From assembly GCA_035476635.1 (NCBI GenBank), contig DATILI010000055.1, positions 1-6,370 of the forward strand: a stretch of DNA of 6,370 nt. The letters run 5' to 3'. Position 1 is the first letter of the stretch, and each line of letters starts with the position of its first letter. This document shows, in pieces, positions 1 through 5,984 of the stretch. The notes beneath the pieces were generated by a model that was not told where the DNA came from, did not search any database, and was given only the letters and a program-made list of their open reading frames with translations. The position numbers and the translations under genes are program-made. The stretch comes from DATILI01 sp035476635 (lineage in GTDB: Bacteria; Pseudomonadota; Gammaproteobacteria; Burkholderiales; Burkholderiaceae_C).

Positions 1-101
1 ATCACGTCGATGGTGTGCTCTGCGCAGCGAAATAAAGGAGGAGCTTCGGCCATAGGCCGAGCGGGGGACATTCGCGGAGCAGAGCACACCGTCGGCGTGA
101 T
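1..101 (+). ncRNA. Structured palindromic element displaying a Shine-Dalgarno octamer (putative small RNA or repeat)
   Basis: Seen: positions 1-23 pair with 79-101 at 21 of 23 positions, and both exceptions become G-U pairs if this strand is transcribed. Inside, GCGAA (27-31) pairs with TTCGC (71-75). A terminal hairpin is formed by TCGGCC (46-51), loop ATA and GGCCGA (55-60), with GC (43-44) pairing GC (61-62) below it. The purine-rich internal loop contains AAAGGAGG (34-41), a perfect complement of the CCUCCUUU near the 16S rRNA 3' end of betaproteobacteria; the other side of the loop is GGGGGACA (63-70). Known, from memory: Rfam has a 'Betaproteobacteria toxic small RNA' family thought to act through an SD/anti-SD-type motif, and this element resembles that idea. 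Membership is not verified. The left arm begins at base 1, so the element may extend beyond the window, and no promoter is visible. The other strand would instead carry an anti-SD-like CCTCCTTT, so the strand call is tentative. Alternative: a mobile or REP-like palindrome. Confidence 0.45.
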
Positions 102-328
102 CGCGCCCTGAACAGCGCCTCGAACCACGCACTTCACGCACTTCACGCACAGAAACGCGACGAATAGAGAAGAAAGGTTTCATCCTAAGCCCCTCGAGGG
201 CCGAGCCGGAGCGCCATGCCCCGGAACGGGCATAGCGTAGGCCCGGCAATGGGCTCGCTCCACTGTACAGCTGGCGCGCACGGCCGCTACGCGAGCCCAG
301 GCGCCGCAGGCGCTTCGGGGGGGAATCA
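102..328. other. Non-coding stretch with several palindromes, downstream of the solute-binding protein gene
   Basis: I see no convincing gene here; open frames on either strand lack recognisable protein character. The stretch is rich in dyads: the perfect palindrome CCCTCGAGGG (191-200); a hairpin with ATGCCC (216-221) against GGGCAT (228-233), extended by CGC/GCG beyond one mismatch; GGGCTCGC (251-258) against GCGAGCCC (291-298); GCGTAG (235-240) against CTACGC (287-292); and GCGCC-GCA-GGCGC (301-313). The last lies 15 bp past the stop codon of the minus-strand gene ending at 329 and could help end its transcript. It has only five pairs and no following T-run on that strand, so a canonical intrinsic terminator is not supported. 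Some pairings exclude each other, so the fold could be alternative. Confidence 0.5.
126..150. repeat. Short tandem repeat, 9-bp unit
   Basis: The unit CACGCACTT occurs at 126-134 and 135-143, followed by a partial third copy (CACGCAC, 144-150). It lies in non-coding DNA just right of the large inverted repeat. No function can be read from it; it may be slippage-derived. Confidence 0.75.
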
Positions 329-1369
329 TCAACGCGCCACCTGGCGGTTCCAGGCGTTGACCCAGCCGGTGCGCTCGCGCAGCACCGTCTCGGGCTTGAG
401 GAACACCAGCGAGTTGATCTGCTCCTTGCCGAACGTCAGCATCGCGGCCTTCTCCGGCAGCACCTTGGCCTGTGGATTGATCGGCGAATCCACCAGGTCG
501 TTGGCCAGCGCCGCCTGCGTTTCCTTGGCCAGCCAGAAGTCGATCAGCTGCAGCGCCAGGTCGGCGTTCTTGCTGCCCTTGGGAATCGCCAGCACATTCA
601 TTGCGCCGGCCTGGCCCTCCTTGGGTACCACCCACTTCAGCGGCTTGCCGGTCTTTTGCAGGTTCAGCCAGGAAAAGCGGCCGACCGGCGCGACCCAGGC
701 CTCGTCCTGCGCGAACAGTGAGGTCATCTGCGCTGTCTGGGTATAGAAGGTGACGACGTTGCCCTTGATCTCCGAGAGCTTGCCCATGGCCGTGGTGTAG
801 TCGGTCGACAGGCCGCCCCAGGCGCGGTCGCCCATGAACAGCAGGTAGATGCCCTGGTTGGTGGTGATGTTGGGCAGCAGCAGGTGGCCCTTGAGGTCGG
901 GGCGCCACAGGTCCTTCCAGGAGGTGATGGTGTTGCTGGGCTTGTCGGTGCGCACCACCAGGCCGACCGAATACACGGTGTAGCCGATGGCTTGCTGGTT
1001 GCGCAGCGGATCCTTGGCAAAGTCGTAGATCTGGGCTGCGTTCTTGATCTTGCCGTAGTCCAGCGGGATCAGCAGATCCTTGGCCGAAGCCTCCAAGGCC
1101 GTGAAGTCGGTGAGCTGGATCAGGTCGATGTTCTGGTTGGCGCGGCGCGCTTCGAGCTTGGCCAGGCGGTCGGCGGCATTGCCGGTTTCCACCACGATCT
1201 CGCAATTGCACTGGGCCTTGAACGGCGCATAGATATGCTTCTGGAAAAACTCCTGGTTCAGGCCGTAGGCCGAGAGCACCAGGGTGCGCTTTTGCGCCTG
1301 TGCGCTTCCCGCCGCGAGCGCCAGCAGCAGCGTTGCGCAAAGGGCGGGCCATTTCTTGAGAGTCATCAT
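329..1369 (-). CDS. Periplasmic solute-binding protein of an ABC transporter (PotD-like / SBP_bac family)
   Basis: 346 residues, the usual length for family-1-type binding proteins that deliver polyamines, iron or similar small solutes to an ABC importer. A Sec signal peptide is clear: Lys5-Lys6, a hydrophobic core at about 8-21, and an AQA cleavage motif at 23-25 giving a mature protein from about Gln26. There is no lipobox, so it should be a free periplasmic protein. The mature part has the expected order: N-terminal strand (TLVLSAYG), a segment ending in NIDLIQLTDF, the hinge-like stretch around VYSVGLVVRTDK, then SWKDLWRPDLKG, typical of PotD/Fe-type binders. Two cysteines in a C-x-C arrangement (54 and 56) are unusual. 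The start at 1369 follows AGGAG (1379-1383 on the minus strand) by 9 nt; Met2 is an alternative. The gene follows the DUF1841 gene after 28 bp and may be cotranscribed. No permease or ATPase gene is next to it, so the ligand is unknown. Confidence 0.88.
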   Translation of the reverse strand: MMTLKKWPALCATLLLALAAGSAQAQKRTLVLSAYGLNQEFFQKHIYAPFKAQCNCEIVVETGNAADRLAKLEARRANQNIDLIQLTDFTALEASAKDLLIPLDYGKIKNAAQIYDFAKDPLRNQQAIGYTVYSVGLVVRTDKPSNTITSWKDLWRPDLKGHLLLPNITTNQGIYLLFMGDRAWGGLSTDYTTAMGKLSEIKGNVVTFYTQTAQMTSLFAQDEAWVAPVGRFSWLNLQKTGKPLKWVVPKEGQAGAMNVLAIPKGSKNADLALQLIDFWLAKETQAALANDLVDSPINPQAKVLPEKAAMLTFGKEQINSLVFLKPETVLRERTGWVNAWNRQVAR

Positions 1370-1397
1370 GGTGCGGAGCTCCTGGTGGATCGGTTAT

Positions 1398-1829
1398 TCA
1401 TGCGGTGGCCCGCCTTTGCACGCATTCGATGTAGGCGGCGCCATCGGGCGGGCGCCCGGCGCGCTGGCTTTCCCACATCATCGTGCCCAGGCACTCCATG
1501 GCCTCGTGGTGCGCGTCGTGCAAGGAGTTGCGGCGGGCGGCCAGCAGCTCCACCGCCTGGCGGATGCCGCGCGGCTGGTCGATGCTGCACTGCTCGCTGA
1601 TCGACAAATGCATCGACAGGTGCAAAAAAGGATTGGCCTGGCCCCCCTCGACCGCGAAGGTCTTCTGCACGGCGGCCTCGGCGTCGAGCAGCTCGGCGTG
1701 GTACTCGGGGTGCTCATCGATCCACTGGCCGGCGATGGTTTCAAGCGCCTCCATCGGCTGCCCGGCCCGCGCCTTGGCATGGACTGAGCAGAAAAAGCGG
1801 CGGACGTCGGCTTGCGAGGGGGTGAACAT
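1398..1829 (-). CDS. DUF1841 family protein
   Basis: A 143-residue protein I recognise as DUF1841, a small family of unknown function found mainly in beta- and gammaproteobacteria. The N-terminal MFTPSQADVRRFF matches the family's usual MFxPSRxxVRRFF opening. The central part includes an EYHAELLD segment followed by NPFLHLSMHLSISEQ, and the C-terminal half has the conserved His-rich helix region HDAHHEAMECLGTMMWE. No signal peptide or membrane segment is seen, so it is probably cytoplasmic. The His/Glu-rich pattern could suggest metal binding, but that is inference. I chose ATG at 1829 over the in-frame TTG at 1835 because the family begins at this Met. No strong Shine-Dalgarno sequence is visible upstream. 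It is followed 28 bp later by the solute-binding protein gene on the same strand. Confidence 0.9.
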   Translation of the reverse strand: MFTPSQADVRRFFCSVHAKARAGQPMEALETIAGQWIDEHPEYHAELLDAEAAVQKTFAVEGGQANPFLHLSMHLSISEQCSIDQPRGIRQAVELLAARRNSLHDAHHEAMECLGTMMWESQRAGRPPDGAAYIECVQRRATA

Positions 1830-1902
1830 GGGCAAAAGCGTATCACGGCGCGTGGACGCGTAGGCGCGGAGTTGCGGTGCCGGTTGACCTGCGCATGCGA
1901 CG

Positions 1903-1950
1903 CCGTCCTACGGCACTGTGGCCGGCCGCAGCCCTACAGTGTCCTGACGG
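1903..1950. repeat. Compound inverted repeat in the divergent intergenic region
   Basis: Outer arms CCGTC (1903-1907) and GACGG (1946-1950) enclose inner arms CACTGT (1914-1919) and ACAGTG (1936-1941), with the palindrome GGCCGGCC (1920-1927) near the centre. A small alternative hairpin, CCGT-CCT-ACGG (1904-1914), overlaps the left side. It lies in the 182-bp gap (1830-2011) between the DUF1841 gene and the small membrane protein gene, which are divergent. It could be an operator, a leader structure or chance in GC-rich DNA. TTGACC (1884-1889) is a -35-like hexamer, but no convincing -10 box at the right distance was found. Confidence 0.4.
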
Positions 1951-2011
1951 CTTGCGTGCAGCCCCGGGTGCGGCGGCCTGTCCCTTCTTGACCCGGCACA
2001 GGAGAACCCAA

Positions 2012-2233
2012 ATGAACGCAGTACGGATCACCGGAATTGTTCTGATCGTGCTGGGGCTGGCCGGCTTCTTTACCGGCGGCTTCAGCTTCACCAAGGACAC
2101 GACCGAGGCCAAACTCGGGCCCTTTTCGCTGACAGTCAAGGAAAAGGAAAGCATCAACATTCCCCAGTGGCTGAGCGTGGGCGCCATGGTGGTCGGCGCG
2201 CTGGTGCTGGTCATGGGTGCGCGCAAGTCTTGA
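2012..2233 (+). CDS. Small two-helix membrane protein of unknown function
   Basis: 73 residues. The protein opens with a hydrophobic helix (about 6-22, ITGIVLIVLGLAGFF), continues with a polar linker of about 30 residues (SFTKDTTEAKLGPFSLTVKEKE) and ends in a second hydrophobic helix (about 54-70, WLSVGAMVVGALVLVMG) with a short basic tail, RKS. This predicts an inner-membrane hairpin. It resembles widespread small proteins annotated as hypothetical or DUF3185-like, in which a 'xxxLGPxxxxxxEKxxxxxP' linker joins two helices; I cannot assign the family with certainty and know of no established function. The ATG at 2012 is preceded by AGGAG (2000-2004) with a 7-nt spacer, which fixes the start against longer in-frame possibilities. 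It appears to be a single-gene unit. Its stop lies only 6 bp from the stop of the convergent IclR gene, with no visible terminator between them. Confidence 0.82.
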   Translation: MNAVRITGIVLIVLGLAGFFTGGFSFTKDTTEAKLGPFSLTVKEKESINIPQWLSVGAMVVGALVLVMGARKS

Positions 2234-2239
2234 TGGCAG

Positions 2240-3037
2240 CTATTGCAGCGCCAGCATCCGTGAAATCGTCTGCGCCGCTTCGAGCAGCGCGGGCAGCATG
2301 GTGTCCTGCATCGTCTTGGCGCTGGTGCGGTTGGCCTGGCCGCTGATGTTGAGCGCGGCCACCATGCGGCCGGCGCGGTTGGTCAGCGGCGCGGCCATGG
2401 ACATCAGGCCTTCCTCCAGTTCCTGGTTCACCAGGCACCAGCCCTGCTTGCGCGCCTGCATCACCTTGGCGAAAAGCGCATCGACGTCGATCAGTGTGTG
2501 CTTGGTCAGCGCCTCGCGCGGCGAGGCCTTGAGGCGCCGCAGCACTTCGTCGTCAGGCAGGTCGGCCAGCAGCATGCGGCCCATCGAGGTGCAGTAGGCC
2601 GGCAGGCGCGAGCCCACGCCCAGGCTGATGCTCATGATCTTGTGCGTGGGCACGCGCAGCACGTAGACGATGTCAGTGCCGTCCAGCGCGGCGGCCGAAC
2701 ACGACTCCTTGACTTGCTCCACCAGGCTTTCCATCACCGGCTCGGCCAGGTTCCAGATCGGCATGGAGGAAAGATAGGCAAAGCCCAAGTCGAGGATGCG
2801 CGGCGTGAGCGAAAAAAGCTTGCCGTCGCTCTGCACGTAACCCAGCGTTTGCAAGGTCAGCAGGATGCGCCGCGCGCCGGCCCGCGTGAGGCCGGCGCGG
2901 CCCGCCACTTCGGTCAGCGTCTGCTGCGGCGCCTGGGCGCTGAACGTGCGGATCACCTCCAGCCCGCGCGCAAAAGACTGCACGTAGCTGTCACCGGGTT
3001 TCAGTTCCGGGTCGCTGGCGGATCGGCTAGTTGCCAT
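2240..3037 (-). CDS. pcaR: IclR-family transcriptional regulator, probable PcaR/PobR-type regulator of the pca genes
   Basis: 265 residues, normal for the IclR family. The N-terminal winged helix-turn-helix spans about 18-80: QSFARGLEVIRTF, then TLTEVAGRAGLTRAGARRIL with the recognition helix near 51-60, and the wing region at GYVQSDGKLFSLTPRIL. The C-terminal effector domain (about 95-265) shows the IclR pattern, including a segment starting DGTDIVYVLRV, SLGVGSRLPAYCTSMGRMLLA, and the C-terminal EEGLMSMAAPLTNRAGRMVAALNIS. Known: PcaR of Pseudomonas and PcaU/PobR of Acinetobacter are IclR members that respond to beta-ketoadipate or to the aromatic acids themselves. Here the gene is divergent from pcaIJF, which supports a PcaR role; the symbol and inducer are inferred. 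The start at 3037 is preceded by AGGAGA (3049-3054, minus strand) at a somewhat long 11-nt spacing. Its own -10 box touches the operator repeats, so autoregulation is likely. Confidence 0.88.
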   Translation of the reverse strand: MATSRSASDPELKPGDSYVQSFARGLEVIRTFSAQAPQQTLTEVAGRAGLTRAGARRILLTLQTLGYVQSDGKLFSLTPRILDLGFAYLSSMPIWNLAEPVMESLVEQVKESCSAAALDGTDIVYVLRVPTHKIMSISLGVGSRLPAYCTSMGRMLLADLPDDEVLRRLKASPREALTKHTLIDVDALFAKVMQARKQGWCLVNQELEEGLMSMAAPLTNRAGRMVAALNISGQANRTSAKTMQDTMLPALLEAAQTISRMLALQ

Positions 3038-3061
3038 GAGGGGTCAAATCTCCTAAAATTC

Positions 3062-3067
3062 ATTATA
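3062..3067 (-). promoter_or_regulatory. Candidate -10 box of the IclR regulator gene
   Basis: On the minus strand this is a perfect TATAAT, 24 bp before the regulator's start codon. The hexamer 17 bp upstream (TTCGTT on the minus strand) is a poor -35 match. The box shares its last base with the operator repeat that begins at 3067, so a bound regulator would cover this promoter. Confidence 0.55.
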
Positions 3068-3104
3068 CGAACATTTGTTCTTTTAACGAACATTTCAATT
3101 CGTT
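3067..3104. promoter_or_regulatory. Probable IclR/PcaR operator: direct repeat plus two dyads
   Basis: ACGAACATTT occurs twice in the same orientation, at 3067-3076 and 3086-3095, 19 bp apart. The first copy is part of the dyad GAACATTTGTTC (3069-3080; 5-bp arms, 2-bp centre). The second overlaps the dyad AACGAA (3085-3090) / TTCGTT (3099-3104). The dyad centres are 3074.5 and 3094.5, exactly 20 bp apart, placing two dimers on the same DNA face. Known, from memory: PobR and PcaU of Acinetobacter bind sites made of a palindrome plus a further direct repeat. That this is the regulator's site is inferred from position and symmetry. The block is AT-rich compared with everything around it. Confidence 0.6.
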
Positions 3105-3111
3105 CTAAATT
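3083..3111 (+). promoter_or_regulatory. Candidate promoter of pcaIJF
   Basis: TTAACG (3083-3088) and TAAATT (3106-3111) are separated by 17 bp and each match the sigma-70 consensus at 4 of 6 positions. Transcription would start near 3118, leaving a very short leader before the pcaI start at 3134. The weak boxes fit a promoter that needs an activator. The -35 box lies within the second operator dyad. This is inference from sequence only. Confidence 0.4.
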
Positions 3112-3133
3112 TGAACCCCGGAGACACCATTCC

Positions 3134-3850
3134 ATGATCAACAAGATCGCCGCCTCCATTGCCGAGGCGCTGGCCGACGTGAAAGACGGTTCCACCGTCA
3201 TGATCGGCGGCTTCGGCACGGCGGGCATTCCCAATGAGCTGATCGACGGCCTGATCGCCCAGGGCGCCAAGGACCTGACCGTCGTCAACAATAACGCCGG
3301 CAACGCCGACATGGGCCTGGCGGCCCTGCTCAAGACCGGGCGCGTGCGCAAGATCATTTGCAGCTTTCCACGCCAGGCCGATTCCTATGTGTTCGACGAG
3401 CTCTACCGCAGCGGCAAGCTGGAACTTGAGCTTGTGCCACAGGGCAACCTGGCCGAGCGCATCCGCGCGGCCGGCGCCGGCATCGGTGCCTTCTTCACGC
3501 CCACGGGCTTTGGCACCGAGCTGGCGAAAAACGCCGATGGCAGCCCCAAGGAAACGCGCGAGATCGGCGGCATCCAGTACGTGCTCGAATACCCGATCTA
3601 CGGCGACGTGGCGCTTATCAAGGCCGAGCGTGGCGACCGCTGGGGCAACCTGATGTACCGCATGGCCGCGCGCAACTTCGGCCCGGTCATGGCCACCGCC
3701 GCCAAGCAGACCATCGCCACGGTGCACGAGATCCACGAACTCGGCAGCTTGGATCCGGAGAACATCGTGACCCCCGGCATCTTCGTGCGCAAGATCGTCA
3801 GGATCGACCGCGTTGCCACCCAGGCCGGCGGCTTCAAGAAAGAAGGCTGA
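3134..3850 (+). CDS. pcaI: 3-oxoadipate CoA-transferase, subunit A
   Basis: 238 residues. With PcaJ it transfers CoA from succinyl-CoA to 3-oxoadipate (beta-ketoadipate), giving 3-oxoadipyl-CoA and succinate, the penultimate step of the beta-ketoadipate pathway. The family-I CoA-transferase subunit A signature is present at residues 18-33 (DGSTVMIGGFGTAGIP), and long stretches match Pseudomonas PcaI as I remember it: VVNNNAGN, ICSFPRQADSYVFDELYRSGK, LVPQGNLAERIRAAGAGIGAFF, ALIKAERGDRWGNL, and the terminal DPENIVTPGIFV. These favour the 3-oxoadipate enzyme over acetoacetate (AtoDA/ScoAB) transferases, though related substrates such as adipate cannot be excluded. GGAG (3120-3123) lies 10 nt before the ATG. 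An open frame runs far upstream, but that part crosses the operator region and the regulator gene antisense, so it is not coding. It is the first gene of pcaIJF. Confidence 0.93.
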   Translation: MINKIAASIAEALADVKDGSTVMIGGFGTAGIPNELIDGLIAQGAKDLTVVNNNAGNADMGLAALLKTGRVRKIICSFPRQADSYVFDELYRSGKLELELVPQGNLAERIRAAGAGIGAFFTPTGFGTELAKNADGSPKETREIGGIQYVLEYPIYGDVALIKAERGDRWGNLMYRMAARNFGPVMATAAKQTIATVHEIHELGSLDPENIVTPGIFVRKIVRIDRVATQAGGFKKEG

Positions 3851-3853
3851 ACC

Positions 3854-4495
3854 ATGTCATACCAAAAACGCAGCAAAGACCAGCTCGCCCAGCGCGTCGC
3901 CAGGGACATCCATGACGGCGCCTATGTGAACCTGGGCATCGGCATGCCGACGCTCGTGGCCAACCATCTTCCCGCCGGCATCGAGGTCATCCTGCACAGC
4001 GAAAACGGCATTCTCGGCATGGGCCCCGCGCCGGCGGAAGGCCAGGAAGACTACGACCTGATCAATGCCGGCAAGCAACCCGTTACCCTGCTCAAGGGCG
4101 GCGCCTTTTTTCACCATGCCGACAGCTTCGGCATGATGCGCGGCGGCCACCTGGACATCTGCGTGCTCGGCGCCTTCCAGGTCTCGGCCACGGGCGATCT
4201 GGCCAACTGGCACACCGGCGAGAAGGACGCGATTCCCGCCGTCGGCGGTGCCATGGACCTGGCCATCGGCGCCAAGGAAACCTGGGTCATGATGGACCTC
4301 TTGACCAAGAAGGGCGAGAGCAAGGTGGTGGCACAGTGCAGCTATCCGCTCACCGGCATCGCCTGCGTCAAGCGCATCTATTCCGAACTCGCCACGCTGG
4401 AATGCACACCGCAGGGCCTGAAGCTGGTGGATAAAGTCGAAGGGCTGGAACACGCCGAGCTGGAGAAGCTGGTCGGCCTGCCGATCGCGGCGTGA
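3854..4495 (+). CDS. pcaJ: 3-oxoadipate CoA-transferase, subunit B
   Basis: 213 residues, the beta subunit that carries the catalytic glutamate. HSENG at 48-52 is the class-I CoA-transferase active-site motif, with Glu50 expected to form the glutamyl-CoA thioester intermediate. NLGIGMPTLVANHL (26-39), DDL-like YDLINAGKQ, GGAFFHHADSFGMMRGGHLD, GAFQVSATGDLANW and PLTGIACVKRIY match PcaJ-type subunits closely. The start lies only 3 nt after the pcaI stop; AGAAGG (3841-3846), inside the end of pcaI, serves as ribosome-binding site with a 7-nt spacer, so the two subunits are likely translationally linked and made in equal amounts. The downstream gap before pcaF is 125 bp and filled by hairpins. 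Confidence 0.94.
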   Translation: MSYQKRSKDQLAQRVARDIHDGAYVNLGIGMPTLVANHLPAGIEVILHSENGILGMGPAPAEGQEDYDLINAGKQPVTLLKGGAFFHHADSFGMMRGGHLDICVLGAFQVSATGDLANWHTGEKDAIPAVGGAMDLAIGAKETWVMMDLLTKKGESKVVAQCSYPLTGIACVKRIYSELATLECTPQGLKLVDKVEGLEHAELEKLVGLPIAA

Positions 4496-4505
4496 ATTGG
4501 ACTTC

Positions 4506-4589
4506 CCCTCCCCTGCCGGGGGAGGGCAGGGTGGGGGCCAGCGGCCGACCGGGTGCCCCCATCCCCACCTTCCCCCAGTGGGGGGAAGG
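4506..4589. repeat. GC-rich triple-hairpin palindromic repeat (REP/BIME-like) between pcaJ and pcaF
   Basis: Three hairpins follow one another. The first pairs CCCTCCCC (4506-4513) with GGGGAGGG (4519-4526), 8 perfect pairs. The second pairs GGGTGGGGGC (4529-4538) with GCCCCCATCC (4555-4564), 10 pairs including one G-U in RNA. The third pairs CCTTCCCCC (4568-4576) with GGGGGAAGG (4581-4589), 9 perfect pairs with loop AGTG. Known: short 'CCCTCCCC..GGGGAGGG' palindromes of this style are common intergenic repeats in proteobacterial genomes. Here the element starts 10 bp after the pcaJ stop. It may stabilise the upstream pcaIJ mRNA, partly stop transcription into pcaF, or be a passive insertion. 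No T-run follows the last hairpin, so it is not a standard intrinsic terminator. Confidence 0.7.
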
Positions 4590-4610
4590 AGTAAAACCTC
4601 AACTTCCTTC

Positions 4611-4615
4611 AGGAG
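4611..4615 (+). promoter_or_regulatory. Ribosome-binding site deciding the pcaF start
   Basis: AGGAG ends 5 nt before the ATG at 4621. It selects this start over an in-frame ATG far upstream (4492) whose reading would run through the hairpin repeat. Confidence 0.8.
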
Positions 4616-4620
4616 AAATC

Positions 4621-5826
<1,206 letters not shown>

Positions 5827-5860
5827 AAAGCCGTTGGCACCTGGGAACTGACGAACGCTC

Positions 5861-5889
5861 TTGCCCGCGCTGCCCTTTGCCCGCGCTGC
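5861..5889. repeat. 13-bp direct repeat, 16-bp period
   Basis: TTGCCCGCGCTGC occurs at 5861-5873 and again at 5877-5889. A shorter overlapping motif, GCTCTTGC, is present at 5857-5864 and 5888-5895. It lies 35 bp after the pcaF stop. It may be a duplication by slippage or a pair of regulatory sites; nothing else points to function. Confidence 0.6.
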
Positions 5890-5896
5890 TCTTGCA

Positions 5897-5926
5897 TGCA
5901 CCGGAAAACTGATTTTCTCGGGTGCA
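5897..5926. other. Hairpin between pcaF and the dehydrogenase gene
   Basis: TGCACC (5897-5902) pairs with GGTGCA (5921-5926), and GAAAA (5904-5908) pairs with TTTTC (5913-5917) around the loop CTGA, leaving a small internal loop. It sits in the 158-bp gap after pcaF and 58 bp before the next start codon. There is no T-run on the 3' side, so it is at best a weak terminator or an mRNA processing or stability structure. It could also be an operator for the downstream gene. Confidence 0.45.
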
Positions 5927-5984
5927 CTTGTGCTGCTGCGGGCTTTGTCCAACACTCCATGGCAAATCAGCTCTGGAGACACGG

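Noticed and set aside
1..101. Integron attC site or CRISPR-like unit
   Set aside because: The palindrome ends lack the conserved attC core boxes (GTTRRRY and its partner), no integrase or cassette is seen, and there is no array of repeats and spacers.
301..313. Intrinsic terminator of the solute-binding protein gene
   Set aside because: The stem has only five pairs and no T-run follows on the minus strand, so I mention it only as a hairpin.
180..1352. Long minus-strand open frame (390 codons) overlapping the solute-binding protein gene
   Set aside because: It is rich in Arg, Gly, Ala, Gln and His with no domain pattern, while the other frame gives a signal peptide and a clear binding-protein fold. 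It is a GC-bias shadow.
1830..1835. TTG start of the DUF1841 gene two codons upstream
   Set aside because: The family begins at the Met encoded at 1829, and no ribosome-binding site favours the TTG.
2498..3133. N-terminal extension of pcaI
   Set aside because: The open frame upstream of 3134 passes through the operator region and the antisense of the regulator gene. PcaI proteins start at MINK, as seen at 3134.
3134..4495. Acetoacetate:succinyl-CoA transferase (ScoAB/AtoDA) instead of PcaIJ
   Set aside because: The subunit sequences follow PcaIJ over long stretches, and a PcaF-type thiolase and an IclR regulator are adjacent. Only an assay would exclude overlapping activity.
4492..4620. N-terminal extension of pcaF
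   Set aside because: The extra residues (PPLPGEGRVG-type) are just the hairpin repeat translated, and the ATG at 4621 has a proper ribosome-binding site.
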